In this document: positions 42,865 through 50,686 of the stretch, one piece after another
Numbering within the stretch: position 1 is the first letter of the stretch
How the letters are laid out: every line of letters begins with the position of its first letter
Assembly (NCBI GenBank): GCA_030148165.1
Contig: JASBTZ010000015.1
Coordinates: 1-60,646 of the forward strand
DNA length: 60,646 nucleotides
Direction of reading: 5' to 3'
Source: Bacteroidota bacterium
GTDB lineage: Bacteria; Bacteroidota; Bacteroidia; Flavobacteriales_D; Crocinitomicaceae
Position numbers and translations under genes: made by a program
The notes under the pieces: generated by a model
Databases searched by the model: none
What the model saw: the letters and a program-made list of their open reading frames with translations, nothing else
Told to the model about the DNA's origin: nothing

Positions 42865-44351
42865 TAGTTGTTCTCCGAATTTCCGGCTGATTGATCACCA
42901 CCGCCTGTAGCACTACCTGTTCCAGATGGCATACCTTCTTGCATACCTTCACCAGCATTAGATGAGAATCCTGTCAATTGCTTACGCCCTTCATCAATAT
43001 CCATTGAAGTATCATCAAAAGGAACTGGCATGTTTGCCTGTTCAGCAATCCAGTTAATTGTACGTGGGTCTTGACTCAGCATTCCTGCCGCACCAACACG
43101 TTGAATAAACTTAGACAGAACATCAAGGTCTGGAGTCTTAAGATCACCAAAGGTGAAATGAGGAGTGACTGATGTATCCCAACCATTAAGAGCAAACAAC
43201 TGAGGAATAAGGTCATGGTTAAGTTGGTCTTGAATCTCAATCAACTTTGACTCAATAGCCATATCTGAGATACCCTGTAGAGACTCAGCAAGACTGAATG
43301 AACCACCACCTTCTTGACCCAGTACAAGCTGAGAAGCCATAAGAGAAGAAATAATCTCATTCTTATAACGACCAATAATCTTGTTTACATCGTGAGCCTT
43401 TTGACCAGTAACAGAGATAACATCAAACTTAAAGTATTGCTCACCTTGGTCATCTAGGACTTGAGGAAGAATCAAACCACTCTGTTCATTCATATGCAGG
43501 TTACGCATGATATTTTTATAATAATCATACACAGCCTTATCTTCTGGACTAGCATCCTCCGCCATATAGCGTGGTGGGATATAAAGAACTTTAAGTCCTC
43601 GCATATCACTTGACACACCCATTGCTTCAAACTCTTCCAAGGATGTCTTATATTTCCAAGCAGCCCAACAGGCTTTAAGAGGTGACTCGCCTTCAGGGTT
43701 ATCTTTCAGAGGGTTGTTGCGAAACAACATAAACTTCTTACGTCGAATGAATTCTTCACTGTTCGTATTTACTAGCGTAGCGTTACTCTTGCCTGATGGT
43801 TCAACAATGAACTGCCAAAGACCAGATAACTTACGACCTTTCTTTTCCCAATCCCAACTGGCTACAGTATCCTGTGCAATTAGAGGGAGACTTTCAACGC
43901 CAATCAAGCCATCGTCATACTTACTACCATTACCCTTTAAACGCTTGCGATACACCTTTTCAATAGGAGCAAAGCCATAACGATTGAATGTAGCAGCACG
44001 TCTGATGAATGATCCAAAACTATCTTCCATATCCCCCATGCATTGCTCAAGGAATACAGCTTTATCTTTTAGCTGGTCTTCATAGCCCTCTGGAATCTTA
44101 ATGCTCCAAGGGACACGAGCAATTGCCATTTCAACTAAGTTGAGAGCAGGAGCAATAGTGGCATCTTTAGCCATCTTCTTATAAGTATGAATTGCTCGGG
44201 GCCAACGTAGTTCTGAATTGCACTCTTCAAAGATGTTACCACCGAGAGTCCAAAGACCGTTGTAACTTGATTGCCCTAGTTTGAGCCGAGGTATAGTTGA
44301 GTCTGCGCCTTGGGAAAGTGTAGTAACACTCTCAACGGCTGTTTCAGCCAT
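42864..44351 (-). CDS. Portal protein (DUF935 / Mu gp29 type)
   Basis: 495 aa. Conserved helical segments RAIHTYKKMAKDATIAPAL, FNRYGFAPIEKVY, GLIGVESLPLIAQD, and an SLMASQLVLGQEGGGSFSLAE part near the C-terminus. Forms the dodecameric DNA entry ring. It overlaps the protease gene by one base and follows the large terminase. Confidence 0.85.
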   Translation of the reverse strand: MAETAVESVTTLSQGADSTIPRLKLGQSSYNGLWTLGGNIFEECNSELRWPRAIHTYKKMAKDATIAPALNLVEMAIARVPWSIKIPEGYEDQLKDKAVFLEQCMGDMEDSFGSFIRRAATFNRYGFAPIEKVYRKRLKGNGSKYDDGLIGVESLPLIAQDTVASWDWEKKGRKLSGLWQFIVEPSGKSNATLVNTNSEEFIRRKKFMLFRNNPLKDNPEGESPLKACWAAWKYKTSLEEFEAMGVSSDMRGLKVLYIPPRYMAEDASPEDKAVYDYYKNIMRNLHMNEQSGLILPQVLDDQGEQYFKFDVISVTGQKAHDVNKIIGRYKNEIISSLMASQLVLGQEGGGSFSLAESLQGISDMAIESKLIEIQDQLNHDLIPQLFALNGWDTSVTPHFTFGDLKTPDLDVLSKFIQRVGAAGMLSQDPRTINWIAEQANMPVPFDDTSMDIDEGRKQLTGFSSNAGEGMQEGMPSGTGSATGGGDQSAGNSENN

Positions 44352-44359
44352 ATAGCCTC

Positions 44360-46049
44360 CTATCGGGCAAATGGGTTATTAGTTGTTAGGATAGAATCGG
44401 CTGATTTTAATCCTGTGAGGAAGTTTGGTATTTGAATTCTCTGTGCTAGTGTAATGAAAGCATCTGCTGATGCGTCGACTTGATCGTCCTTCACTTTACG
44501 AGAGCCGTCAAAACCTTCAAGCTCATCAAAGAATGTATCATTCCATGGGCCTTCTAAGTAATCTACAAGACCAGCTTGAGCAGCAGCAGCGAATGGTTGG
44601 AAACGAATAACTTTAGACTTGTTAGATGGGCGCATTCTTGCGTAGAACCCCTCTCCAATCAAATCTTTAATCATCATCATTCCAGCAGCTTTTCCTGCTT
44701 GTCCAGGCTCCTGCGGTAAAATAATCTGAGTTCCATCTGGGTCTTGTTTAGCAGTTTCAATAATCTTCTGCATAACTTCACCAAACCTTGCCCTAAACCT
44801 GACGCAATCCATAATCACATAACGTTCATCTTTGGTCTTACCAATAAGAACGCCAGCAGTCCAGTCTGGATTGGGGAGGCTATCACTTGGTAAACTACCT
44901 GCTATATCCCAAGCTCTGCAATAAGAAACAATATCTAGATTGAGCAAGCTCTGTGACTGACACCAATCACGTTTAAAGTATCCACTTGCACTCTCACGAG
45001 CATACCAATTACCATCCAAAAGCCTACTGCGTTCAACGCCTTTAAGACCCATAAGTGATGCAACATACTTTGGGTTAATCTTCTGGATGATTGGGTTGTC
45101 ATATACGTTTGCACTAATATAGGTGAATGAAAGAGCGTGCTCTTCAGCAATACCATAATTAGCTGTTAATTCTTCTTTTGTATCCGCCCAGATAAAGTCT
45201 CCGTCTTGGAAAGAGAAGTATCTTACCATACCATCTTTAGTACGGTCTGGAGTACCATCTTCATGTAGGTAAGGCTCTACCCACTTACGAAGGAAATGAT
45301 CTGCTGAGGGGTTACAAGTAATTTTTAGGTGGGGCGCTACATCAGGACAAGATGGGTTACGCATACGAGACATGATGTATTGGATCATGTGTTGTGTGAA
45401 CTGCGTACCTTCGTCTGCAAGGTATAGGTTTGCTTCAGCACCTTGCCAGTTAACATCGGCTTGGTCATTCTCAAAGTGCTTTAGGTAAATCTCAGCACCT
45501 GACTTATGAAAAACAAACTTACCGTCTTTTGCTCGCCAAGTGTATTCATCAGGAGAATAAGCTTGACTGAAAATACGTTTACACTTTGAAAGTAGACCAC
45601 CGGGTCCGGTAAGCTGTGGTGTAGTACGTCGAGTCATAACTCCAATGAAGTTTGGTATGTCTGTATACTTGAGGAAGTCGATAACTCCAATTTCTGACTT
45701 ACCGCTACCTGCTGCCATATCAGTTATGAAGTTCGTTACACTTCTTCCAACCTTTCAGTTGTTGCCGGACCAACTCTTAATTCAAAAGAATTCTCTCTGT
45801 TTCGGGAATCACTTGATCCCTACTCTACTCACTTCCACATTACTGTGTGTTTTCGATGGCCTCTACGCACTGTCTTTAAACATTGGCACGGGATTGGCAT
45901 AGGTAATAACTTACCCTTAGCTTTCCCCGTTTAAGAGAGTTTTAATTGGAGGCGCAATGTTCACCACCAAATAGCGTTACATCCGACTGGCTCTGAATAT
46001 ACATTAGCTGACGTTCAGAACAGGGGCCGGGTAGTGTCTTTTTTGTCAT
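44360..46049 (-). CDS. Terminase large subunit, interrupted by a group I intron
   Basis: Two exons: 46049-45963 (29 codons, ends DVTLFGG) and 45715-44360 (starts AAGSGKSEIGVIDFL). Splicing restores a 480-aa protein with Walker A GGAAGSGKS at residues 28-36, Walker B LYLADE, and RNase H-type nuclease acids (RAWDIAGS, QVDASADAF). Without splicing, exon 1 runs into a stop after five intron codons (EHCAS N stop), and exon 2 would lack the start of the ATPase. The exon 1 ATG overlaps the stop of the HNH gene upstream. The protein packages DNA into proheads. Confidence 0.88.
45716..45962 (-). ncRNA. Group I self-splicing intron in the terminase gene
   Basis: 247 nt. The 5' exon ends in U (GGU at 45965-45963) and the intron ends in G (45716), as group I introns require. 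The P1 helix pairs exon UUGGUGGU (45970-45963) with intron GCCUCCAA (45953-45946), with a U-G at the splice site and one U-U mismatch. The core ACGGGGAA (45930-45923) with AAUCCCGUGC (45895-45886) closely matches the P4 region of the T4 td intron as I remember it, suggesting subgroup IA. It encodes no endonuclease. Confidence 0.85.
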
Positions 46050-46912
46050 TGTTTATTCCATCCGTAGTATTTTAGTTCTGCATCTTCTCTGGCTTTAACA
46101 GCATCTTCAAATTCAATGAACATACCTAGACGAATATGCTGATTCTCTACATGGATTTCAGCAGACCATTTACCTTGATTCGTATAAAAACTAACACCCG
46201 ACTTTCCAGATGTATTGTTTGGATCAAGACCTTTGTTGTACCCTTGGATGCTATTAGTTGCCCAACGGCAATTTTCTTTATAGTAGTTACCAGTAACATC
46301 AATTCTATCTAAAGATGTACCTTCTGGAGCTTCACCCATATCTCGGTAGAAGTTTTCAAAACAACCACCAACTTTAGGATTCCAGTCATCACAAACTTGA
46401 ATACCCTTACCTGCATGATAAGGGAACTGTTGAGCTAGCTCTGGTTTACAACGGCGAATCATACCTTCATGGATTTGATATGTCCGGGTATTTGAGAGGC
46501 CATGTGTCTTACGGCTCTCATCACCAACACAGCCACAACTTGTGGTATTACCAGAGATAAGATTATTCTTGCGTACAAGTGTTAGTTCGGAGTTTCCGCA
46601 ATCGCATTCACACCAGACTTGACCAATAGCACCATAGGAGTAATCAAGCTTTGGGCCTTCGCTGATAATAGTTAGCAGGCCATATTTATTTCCGGGAAGA
46701 TAATGAGTGCAGCGAAGACCACAACCGCAATTCAATTTCTTCTTACCAGTAACTTGTTTGTGTTCAAGTATGCAGGTATCACCACAAACACAAGAAGCTT
46801 TCCACTTAGCTGTAAGTGCTGTATCGGACTCTTGGGGTTCAAACCTTTCAGTGATTGTCAAATATCCAATCTTTGTACCACAATAATCTTTTAATTTGTA
46901 TTTACGTGCCAT
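46046..46912 (-). CDS. HNH/AP2-type homing endonuclease upstream of the terminase
   Basis: 288 aa. Cys-rich N-terminus (CVCGDTC, CGCGLRC, CECDCGN), then the HNH-type block GMIRRCKPE...GIQVCDDW...SLDRIDVTGNYYKENCRWAT and an AP2-like end (SGKSGVSFYTNQGKWSAEI). The stop overlaps the terminase start (ATGA). It has its own leftward promoter and a leader hairpin. The likely target is the terminase gene; with the adjacent ORF-less intron it suggests collaborative homing (inference). Confidence 0.82.
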   Translation of the reverse strand: MARKYKLKDYCGTKIGYLTITERFEPQESDTALTAKWKASCVCGDTCILEHKQVTGKKKLNCGCGLRCTHYLPGNKYGLLTIISEGPKLDYSYGAIGQVWCECDCGNSELTLVRKNNLISGNTTSCGCVGDESRKTHGLSNTRTYQIHEGMIRRCKPELAQQFPYHAGKGIQVCDDWNPKVGGCFENFYRDMGEAPEGTSLDRIDVTGNYYKENCRWATNSIQGYNKGLDPNNTSGKSGVSFYTNQGKWSAEIHVENQHIRLGMFIEFEDAVKAREDAELKYYGWNKQ

Positions 46913-46950
46913 CTTATTTACCCCTCACTAGATTTAATAGGTGTGGACTA

Positions 46951-46972
46951 GACTACTGAGTGAGCAGTAGTC
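46951..46972 (-). other. Leader hairpin before the HNH gene
   Basis: GACTACTG / CAGTAGTC form an 8-bp stem with a 6-nt loop about 40 bases before the start codon. It may control endonuclease expression or mRNA stability. It overlaps no gene. Confidence 0.5.
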
Positions 46973-47033
46973 AAAGCTTGCAATCTCTTTCATCCACATA
47001 ACTTACCAGAACATTCTCTGTTCCAACTTGTTA

Positions 47034-47062
47034 ATTATAACAACTTAATTCTCTAAAAGCAA
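47034..47062 (-). promoter_or_regulatory. Leftward sigma70-type promoter
   Basis: Perfect -10 TATAAT (complement of 47034-47039), 17-bp spacer and -35 TTGCTT (complement of 47057-47062). Would transcribe the HNH gene and terminase onward. Gene-free stretch of about 167 bases around it. Confidence 0.6.
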
Positions 47063-47079
47063 TAGCTATAACAAAATAA

Positions 47080-47658
47080 TTAAGCTAATACTCGTTTACT
47101 TGCATGAAGATACCAACCATTAACACGGACACTACCAGTATTAGAAGACTTAATCTTAAACCTAGCAGGATTATTAAGGGTATTAGTATCACCCATATAA
47201 ATACCAGTGAACTCTACAAGCTGTCTTGAGCCTGCTACTTTGAAGTTACGCTCTGAGATAATGGGGATTTCGTACTGAGCACCCACACCATCTGCAAGAA
47301 ACAATGTGACGGTGAAGTCTTGGTTGTTAGCTGAACTTGTAACAGTGATATCCAAACGAATATCTACAGTGTCACCTAATACTAAATCAGTAAAGTCAAA
47401 TGCTTGAGTACCTGTATCCCACAGGTCAGGGACACCGGGGAGGGCATATGTAGTATTAGTGAAGACACCAAGCGTATCATTCGTTAGCGGATAATATGTA
47501 CCAGCTACTGCAATACTAATTGGTGTAGTAGCTGTAGCCAAGTCATTGTAATCATAAACACCAAGCTTCACTTCATTATAAAGCTCAGCATCGTTAGAGT
47601 TAATGATAGCTGCAATAGATGACCACAGGCCACTATTAGGAATTATTTGTCTAGCCAA
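47080..47658 (-). CDS. Virion structural protein, beta-rich, 192 aa
   Basis: Thr/Val/Asn-rich protein of mostly beta strands, with a jelly-roll-like C-terminus (FKIKSSNTGSVRVNGWYLH). No family recognised with certainty. The position between the putative small and large terminase, paired with the following structural gene, suggests a head fibre or vertex decoration. Confidence 0.5.
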   Translation of the reverse strand: MARQIIPNSGLWSSIAAIINSNDAELYNEVKLGVYDYNDLATATTPISIAVAGTYYPLTNDTLGVFTNTTYALPGVPDLWDTGTQAFDFTDLVLGDTVDIRLDITVTSSANNQDFTVTLFLADGVGAQYEIPIISERNFKVAGSRQLVEFTGIYMGDTNTLNNPARFKIKSSNTGSVRVNGWYLHASKRVLA

Positions 47659-48493
47659 AGGTGCTCATCTCCGTATTTGAGAGTAGTAAGGTTGAAGCTG
47701 TCAAACCGAATGATGCTTCCCTTGGACCAAACTCTTCATATATAATTGTTATTTTTATAGTAGCTATTCCGCCAGTAGTGTTCTTGACAACTACGGCAGG
47801 CTTCTTCAGGAAGCTAGCAATAATATAAGGGTTATCTTCAGAGATACCTGAGTAGATGATATCACCAACGGGTGTTGCTGGTGTATATAATTGCCCTTGT
47901 GCTGGGCTAACATCATCAGAGATAAGGTTTAAATTCTTAGCTAGGAAGATACCATCTGCTGTGCCTGTTGCATGTTGATTATAAACATCGAACACAAGGT
48001 TTTGATTGGTTGTAACCTTATGAATCAAGACATCAGAAGCTGGGCTGATGTTCATTGCTATAAAATCACCAGCAGCTACAGAGAACGAACCGCTGACAGC
48101 GTAAGTTGCTCCATGTAGAACGCCTGCTGCAACAGAGGGTTCTGAGCTAACCTTGACACGTCTAAGGGCTTCTATTGTACTTGAGTAGACAGACTCAGGA
48201 AGATCAACACCTGTGAAGGGTGTGATAGTACTGGTAAGCTCTTGTACAATGAAAGGGCCAGTACCACCCTTAATCCAAACAGGAGTAAAGTTGTTATGTA
48301 TTAGGAGGGTTTCACCAGTGAGGATAGGATAACCTACCGCACTATCACTTGGCTGAGATACAGCTTGAATAATAAAGGCTGTAGTAGACGTGTTATTTCT
48401 TACGATTAAACTTTCGTCTTCATCTAAGCCAGAGAGTGAAACTAAGTTTACATACTCTGTTAGGCTGGGGAGATTGACTACGGATATTGACAT
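47651..48493 (-). CDS. Virion structural protein, 280 aa
   Basis: Beta-rich, low-charge protein (NTSTTAFIIQAV, AGDFIAMNISPASDVLIHKV, GGIATIKITIIYEEFG) overlapping the preceding structural gene by 8 bases. Probably a surface or fibre component. Its AAGGAG ribosome site lies 18 bases from the ATG, but a TTGGC/GCCAA hairpin between them could bring it into range. Confidence 0.5.
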   Translation of the reverse strand: MSISVVNLPSLTEYVNLVSLSGLDEDESLIVRNNTSTTAFIIQAVSQPSDSAVGYPILTGETLLIHNNFTPVWIKGGTGPFIVQELTSTITPFTGVDLPESVYSSTIEALRRVKVSSEPSVAAGVLHGATYAVSGSFSVAAGDFIAMNISPASDVLIHKVTTNQNLVFDVYNQHATGTADGIFLAKNLNLISDDVSPAQGQLYTPATPVGDIIYSGISEDNPYIIASFLKKPAVVVKNTTGGIATIKITIIYEEFGPREASFGLTASTLLLSNTEMSTFG

Positions 48494-48571
48494 AAGTTGG
48501 CTCTAGCCAATCTCCTTTATTATTTTCTTTCATAACACTCACCATCGTATATTAACAATGGGATGTTTATG

Positions 48572-48654
48572 TGGTGCCGGGGGTGTGATTTGAACACACG
48601 ATCTGAGATTCCAACTTACAAGATTGGTGCAATGGGCCACTATGCGACCCCGGC
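48572..48654 (-). tRNA. tRNA-Thr (anticodon TGT) with encoded CCA
   Basis: Cloverleaf: acceptor GCCGGGG / CCCCGGC with A73 and encoded CCA. D arm GCA/TGC. Anticodon stem CCAAT/GTTGG around CTTGTAA (T33, anticodon TGT). T arm GTGTG-TTCAAAT-CACAC. The variable region is 11 nt and can form a short stem, unusual for Thr and more like class II tRNAs, so identity is not fully certain. Confidence 0.72.
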
Positions 48655-48854
48655 TGAATAATTGATACCGTAGCCACCGCTAATCCTACGCTCGGTATCT
48701 GATAGGACATACTTCCCACCCTCTCCACATTCTGTCCCTATAACGAGAGACAAGTTCGGTCTGATTCTAACCAGACTTAAGAATAGGTGAGGCCCGCCAG
48801 AGCCTCGTCTTCACATTAGGCAAAATGGAAGTTACCAAGCCGAGGCTTGATTCT
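48655..48854 (-). ncRNA. Folded non-coding region between the putative small terminase and the tRNA
   Basis: 200 bases without a convincing ORF but with many paired segments on the leftward transcript. AGCCTCG and CGAGGCT (7 bp) near the 5' end. A GAGGC/GCCTC hairpin, a GTCTG/CAGAC hairpin, and CTCTC/GAGAG. A possible H-type pseudoknot in which TCCTA...TAGGA interleaves with GATACCG...CGGTATC just before the tRNA. It is more GC-rich than surroundings. No known RNA family recognised. Confidence 0.5.
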
Positions 48855-49250
48855 TTATTCATCACCTTCATCAGCATCATATGTGAGCTTCAGACGGGAT
48901 GACATTGGTACAACTTCAGCGGTGTGCATATCTTCTACACCAGCGCCATTCTCTTGAGCTTTCTTTGCGTCCAATCGTACTTTGGCAGATGCAATCTCTT
49001 CAGCAGAAGCACTCTTATCTAGAGTTTGAATCATACTGATAACCCACTTACTAGTGTCCAACTGATCTTTATCAATCTTATCACCTTTGACAGCAGCCTT
49101 GATTGACTTCAAAGCATCTTCTTCTACTTCACGAAGACTGTCTGCTGTCTTACGCAGAGGGGATTTAATAATCCGTACTTTCTGAGTGCTGCCTGCTGGG
49201 TTGCCTGAGACTCCCTTAGGAATCTTGTACTCTGGTTTTTTATATGCCAT
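48855..49250 (-). CDS. Putative terminase small subunit / DUF5681-type protein
   Basis: 131 aa from ATG 49250; the frame upstream runs through the tRNA-like element and is not used. N-terminus KKPEYKIPKGVSGNPAGST matches the GxSGNPAG motif of DUF5681 proteins found beside phage terminases. The rest is helical and basic, then acidic at the end. First protein gene after the structured late leader. Confidence 0.6.
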   Translation of the reverse strand: MAYKKPEYKIPKGVSGNPAGSTQKVRIIKSPLRKTADSLREVEEDALKSIKAAVKGDKIDKDQLDTSKWVISMIQTLDKSASAEEIASAKVRLDAKKAQENGAGVEDMHTAEVVPMSSRLKLTYDADEGDE

Positions 49251-49309
49251 CTTATTATTCTCTTTGCAATGAGTTGCATTTCTGCTGTGTTCTGTGAGAG
49301 CGTCCTCTC

Positions 49310-49381
49310 GTGTTGCAATAGGATTCGAACCTATATCTCCACCTTTAGAGTGAGTCCCTATCCAATTGGGAGCATACAACC
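49310..49381 (-). tRNA. Degenerate tRNA or tRNA-like element in the late leader
   Basis: Good T arm (ATAGG-TTCGAAT-CCTAT), acceptor GTTGTA/TGCAAC of 6 bp plus a mismatch, and a D arm with a GG-containing loop (AATTGGATA). The anticodon arm CTCAC/GTGGAG needs a bulge and its loop has C at position 33, so no amino acid can be assigned. No CCA is encoded. Could be a decayed tRNA or a tRNA mimic used for RNA processing. Confidence 0.5.
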
Positions 49382-49397
49382 AAAACACATGAGAAAT

Positions 49398-49526
49398 ACA
49401 ACTTTACTTAGGAGGAGAGGAAAAGTAGAGTTGTAGAAAGACCCTTGAGATGCTGGAGGAGGAGGATACTTCTTGCGAAGTATAGCATCAGGTCTTTAGA
49501 AATCTGGAAGCTAAAACACTAGCTTC
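49398..49526 (-). promoter_or_regulatory. Structured late leader: three hairpins exposing CCUCC repeats
   Basis: Transcript order: hairpin 1 GAAGCTA/TAGCTTC (49526-49507) at the predicted 5' end. Hairpin 2 (49497-49437) with 7+6+7 bp, a GCAA tetraloop and an 11-nt one-sided bulge CCTCCTCCTCC. Hairpin 3 (49434-49398) with a 12-bp stem and a 13-nt loop TTCCTCTCCTCCT. The exposed stretches are complementary to Shine-Dalgarno sequences. They lie directly before the tRNA-like element and the putative small-terminase gene. The opposite strand would expose repeated GGA. Confidence 0.7.
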
Positions 49527-49531
49527 AATAT

Positions 49532-49559
49532 ATTATACACTATATTTCAATAAATACAA
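49532..49559 (-). promoter_or_regulatory. Leftward promoter of the structured leader
   Basis: Perfect -10 TATAAT (complement of 49532-49537), 16-bp spacer, -35 TTGTAT (complement of 49554-49559). The predicted start near 49525 would place the first leader hairpin at the very 5' end of the transcript. Confidence 0.6.
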
Positions 49560-49585
49560 GTCTTATTTTAATAATCTAACAAATA

Positions 49586-49792
49586 TTAATCATTTAGTGC
49601 TTTAGGGAGTGTTACACCGTGACTAAAAGGAATCTCTGTCACATCCTCAAGTTGGTACACCCTGTATTCACATAAATCAGGATCATCAATAAAAGGCTGA
49701 CAAGACCAACAAATATCATTCATTGATCCGTCAGGTAAATCAAAACTCATCTCACCTTTAGTGAGTACTACAGAACAGCATGAACATCTCAT
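49586..49792 (-). CDS. Small zinc-finger protein, 68 aa
   Basis: Two CxxC pairs (CSCC near the N-terminus and CWSC about 25 residues later), likely binding one zinc. The rest is acidic. It could be a small transcription or host-takeover factor, as many phage zinc peptides are, but no family is recognised. Confidence 0.6.
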   Translation of the reverse strand: MRCSCCSVVLTKGEMSFDLPDGSMNDICWSCQPFIDDPDLCEYRVYQLEDVTEIPFSHGVTLPKALND

Positions 49793-49862
49793 AAGCCACC
49801 TTTGTTATTCTTGTTAACTAATAAGACACATTGTAGCAATCATAAATCAATAAGTCAAGTGT

Positions 49863-50300
49863 TTAATCAAATTTAGATAAACATTTATAAACAGTGTCCG
49901 TATAAGACGTCACTTCATCTGAACAAACTATAGCGTAATGGTTTCTTGTATAAGATTGTAGGCAAGACTTGGCAACGGAGGAATCAAAGTCACCTTTCAT
50001 AATTCTCTTACCAAACACCCAAGCTTTAGTTTCCTCAACCATCTTTTTATGGAAGTCTGCTAGATGTAGATCAAGGTCAATACCTTTATTATCCATCCGT
50101 GTAAAGCTCAGGATGTGGCTTAGCTCATGCAGGAATGTCTGTTTGAAATTAGGATAGAAAGGGTTGATAGCAATTATATTCTTCCTTCGCCCATAACAGA
50201 ATGAAGCTTGGGCATGTTTTAACCCAAACCAAGGATTCCATTTGATGCCGTATTTCTTGCAGGCACTGATTGCATACATCCAGTCTTTAATGATCTTCAT
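49863..50300 (-). CDS. Zinc metallopeptidase-like protein, 145 aa
   Basis: Contains FLHELSHILSF with the HExxH zinc signature (His58, Glu59, His62) within a SprT/ImmA-like small domain. The N-terminus is basic and Trp-rich. Ribosome site AGGAG. Substrate unknown; possibilities are a host repressor or regulator. Transcribed from the promoter beside the candidate origin. Confidence 0.65.
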   Translation of the reverse strand: MKIIKDWMYAISACKKYGIKWNPWFGLKHAQASFCYGRRKNIIAINPFYPNFKQTFLHELSHILSFTRMDNKGIDLDLHLADFHKKMVEETKAWVFGKRIMKGDFDSSVAKSCLQSYTRNHYAIVCSDEVTSYTDTVYKCLSKFD

Positions 50301-50311
50301 TTACTTCTCCT

Positions 50312-50671
50312 TTACAAATAGCACTCAGAAAATAGCACACCTTCTTGAAACACTTCCTTAATTTGACCAGCTTCCTTTGCAACAACCCAAGCTTCTTGAC
50401 GTGTCATGTAAACACCCCACTGATCTACAAAGCCTTGATCCTCATGGATGTTATGATGGCGATCTTCAATACCAAGATTATCGATAGTCATCTGCATGAT
50501 AGGGCAGAAATGGCGATTACCTACAATCAGATGACCACCAACGATACAAGCTGCCATACTCACTACACGTTGAATGTTGTGTTTCTCCCATACAGGAATA
50601 CCACCTTCAAATACCCACTCTATGTGATTATTGTAATTCTCGTTTGCTTTCTCAATCTTTCGTGCATCCAT
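50312..50671 (-). CDS. Hypothetical protein, 119 aa
   Basis: Distinctive block GNRHFCPIMQMTIDNLG followed by HEDQGFVDQWGVYMTRQEAWVVAKEAGQI, which looks conserved and His/Asp-rich. I recall similar phage proteins only as hypotheticals. Ribosome site GAGGAGA. It lies between the polymerase-like and metallopeptidase genes. Confidence 0.6.
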   Translation of the reverse strand: MDARKIEKANENYNNHIEWVFEGGIPVWEKHNIQRVVSMAACIVGGHLIVGNRHFCPIMQMTIDNLGIEDRHHNIHEDQGFVDQWGVYMTRQEAWVVAKEAGQIKEVFQEGVLFSECYL

Positions 50672-50686
50672 GATTATCTCCTCTAT

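Noticed and set aside
49251-49388. Extension of the putative small-terminase frame upstream of 49250
   Set aside because: It runs through the tRNA-like element and has no start signal.
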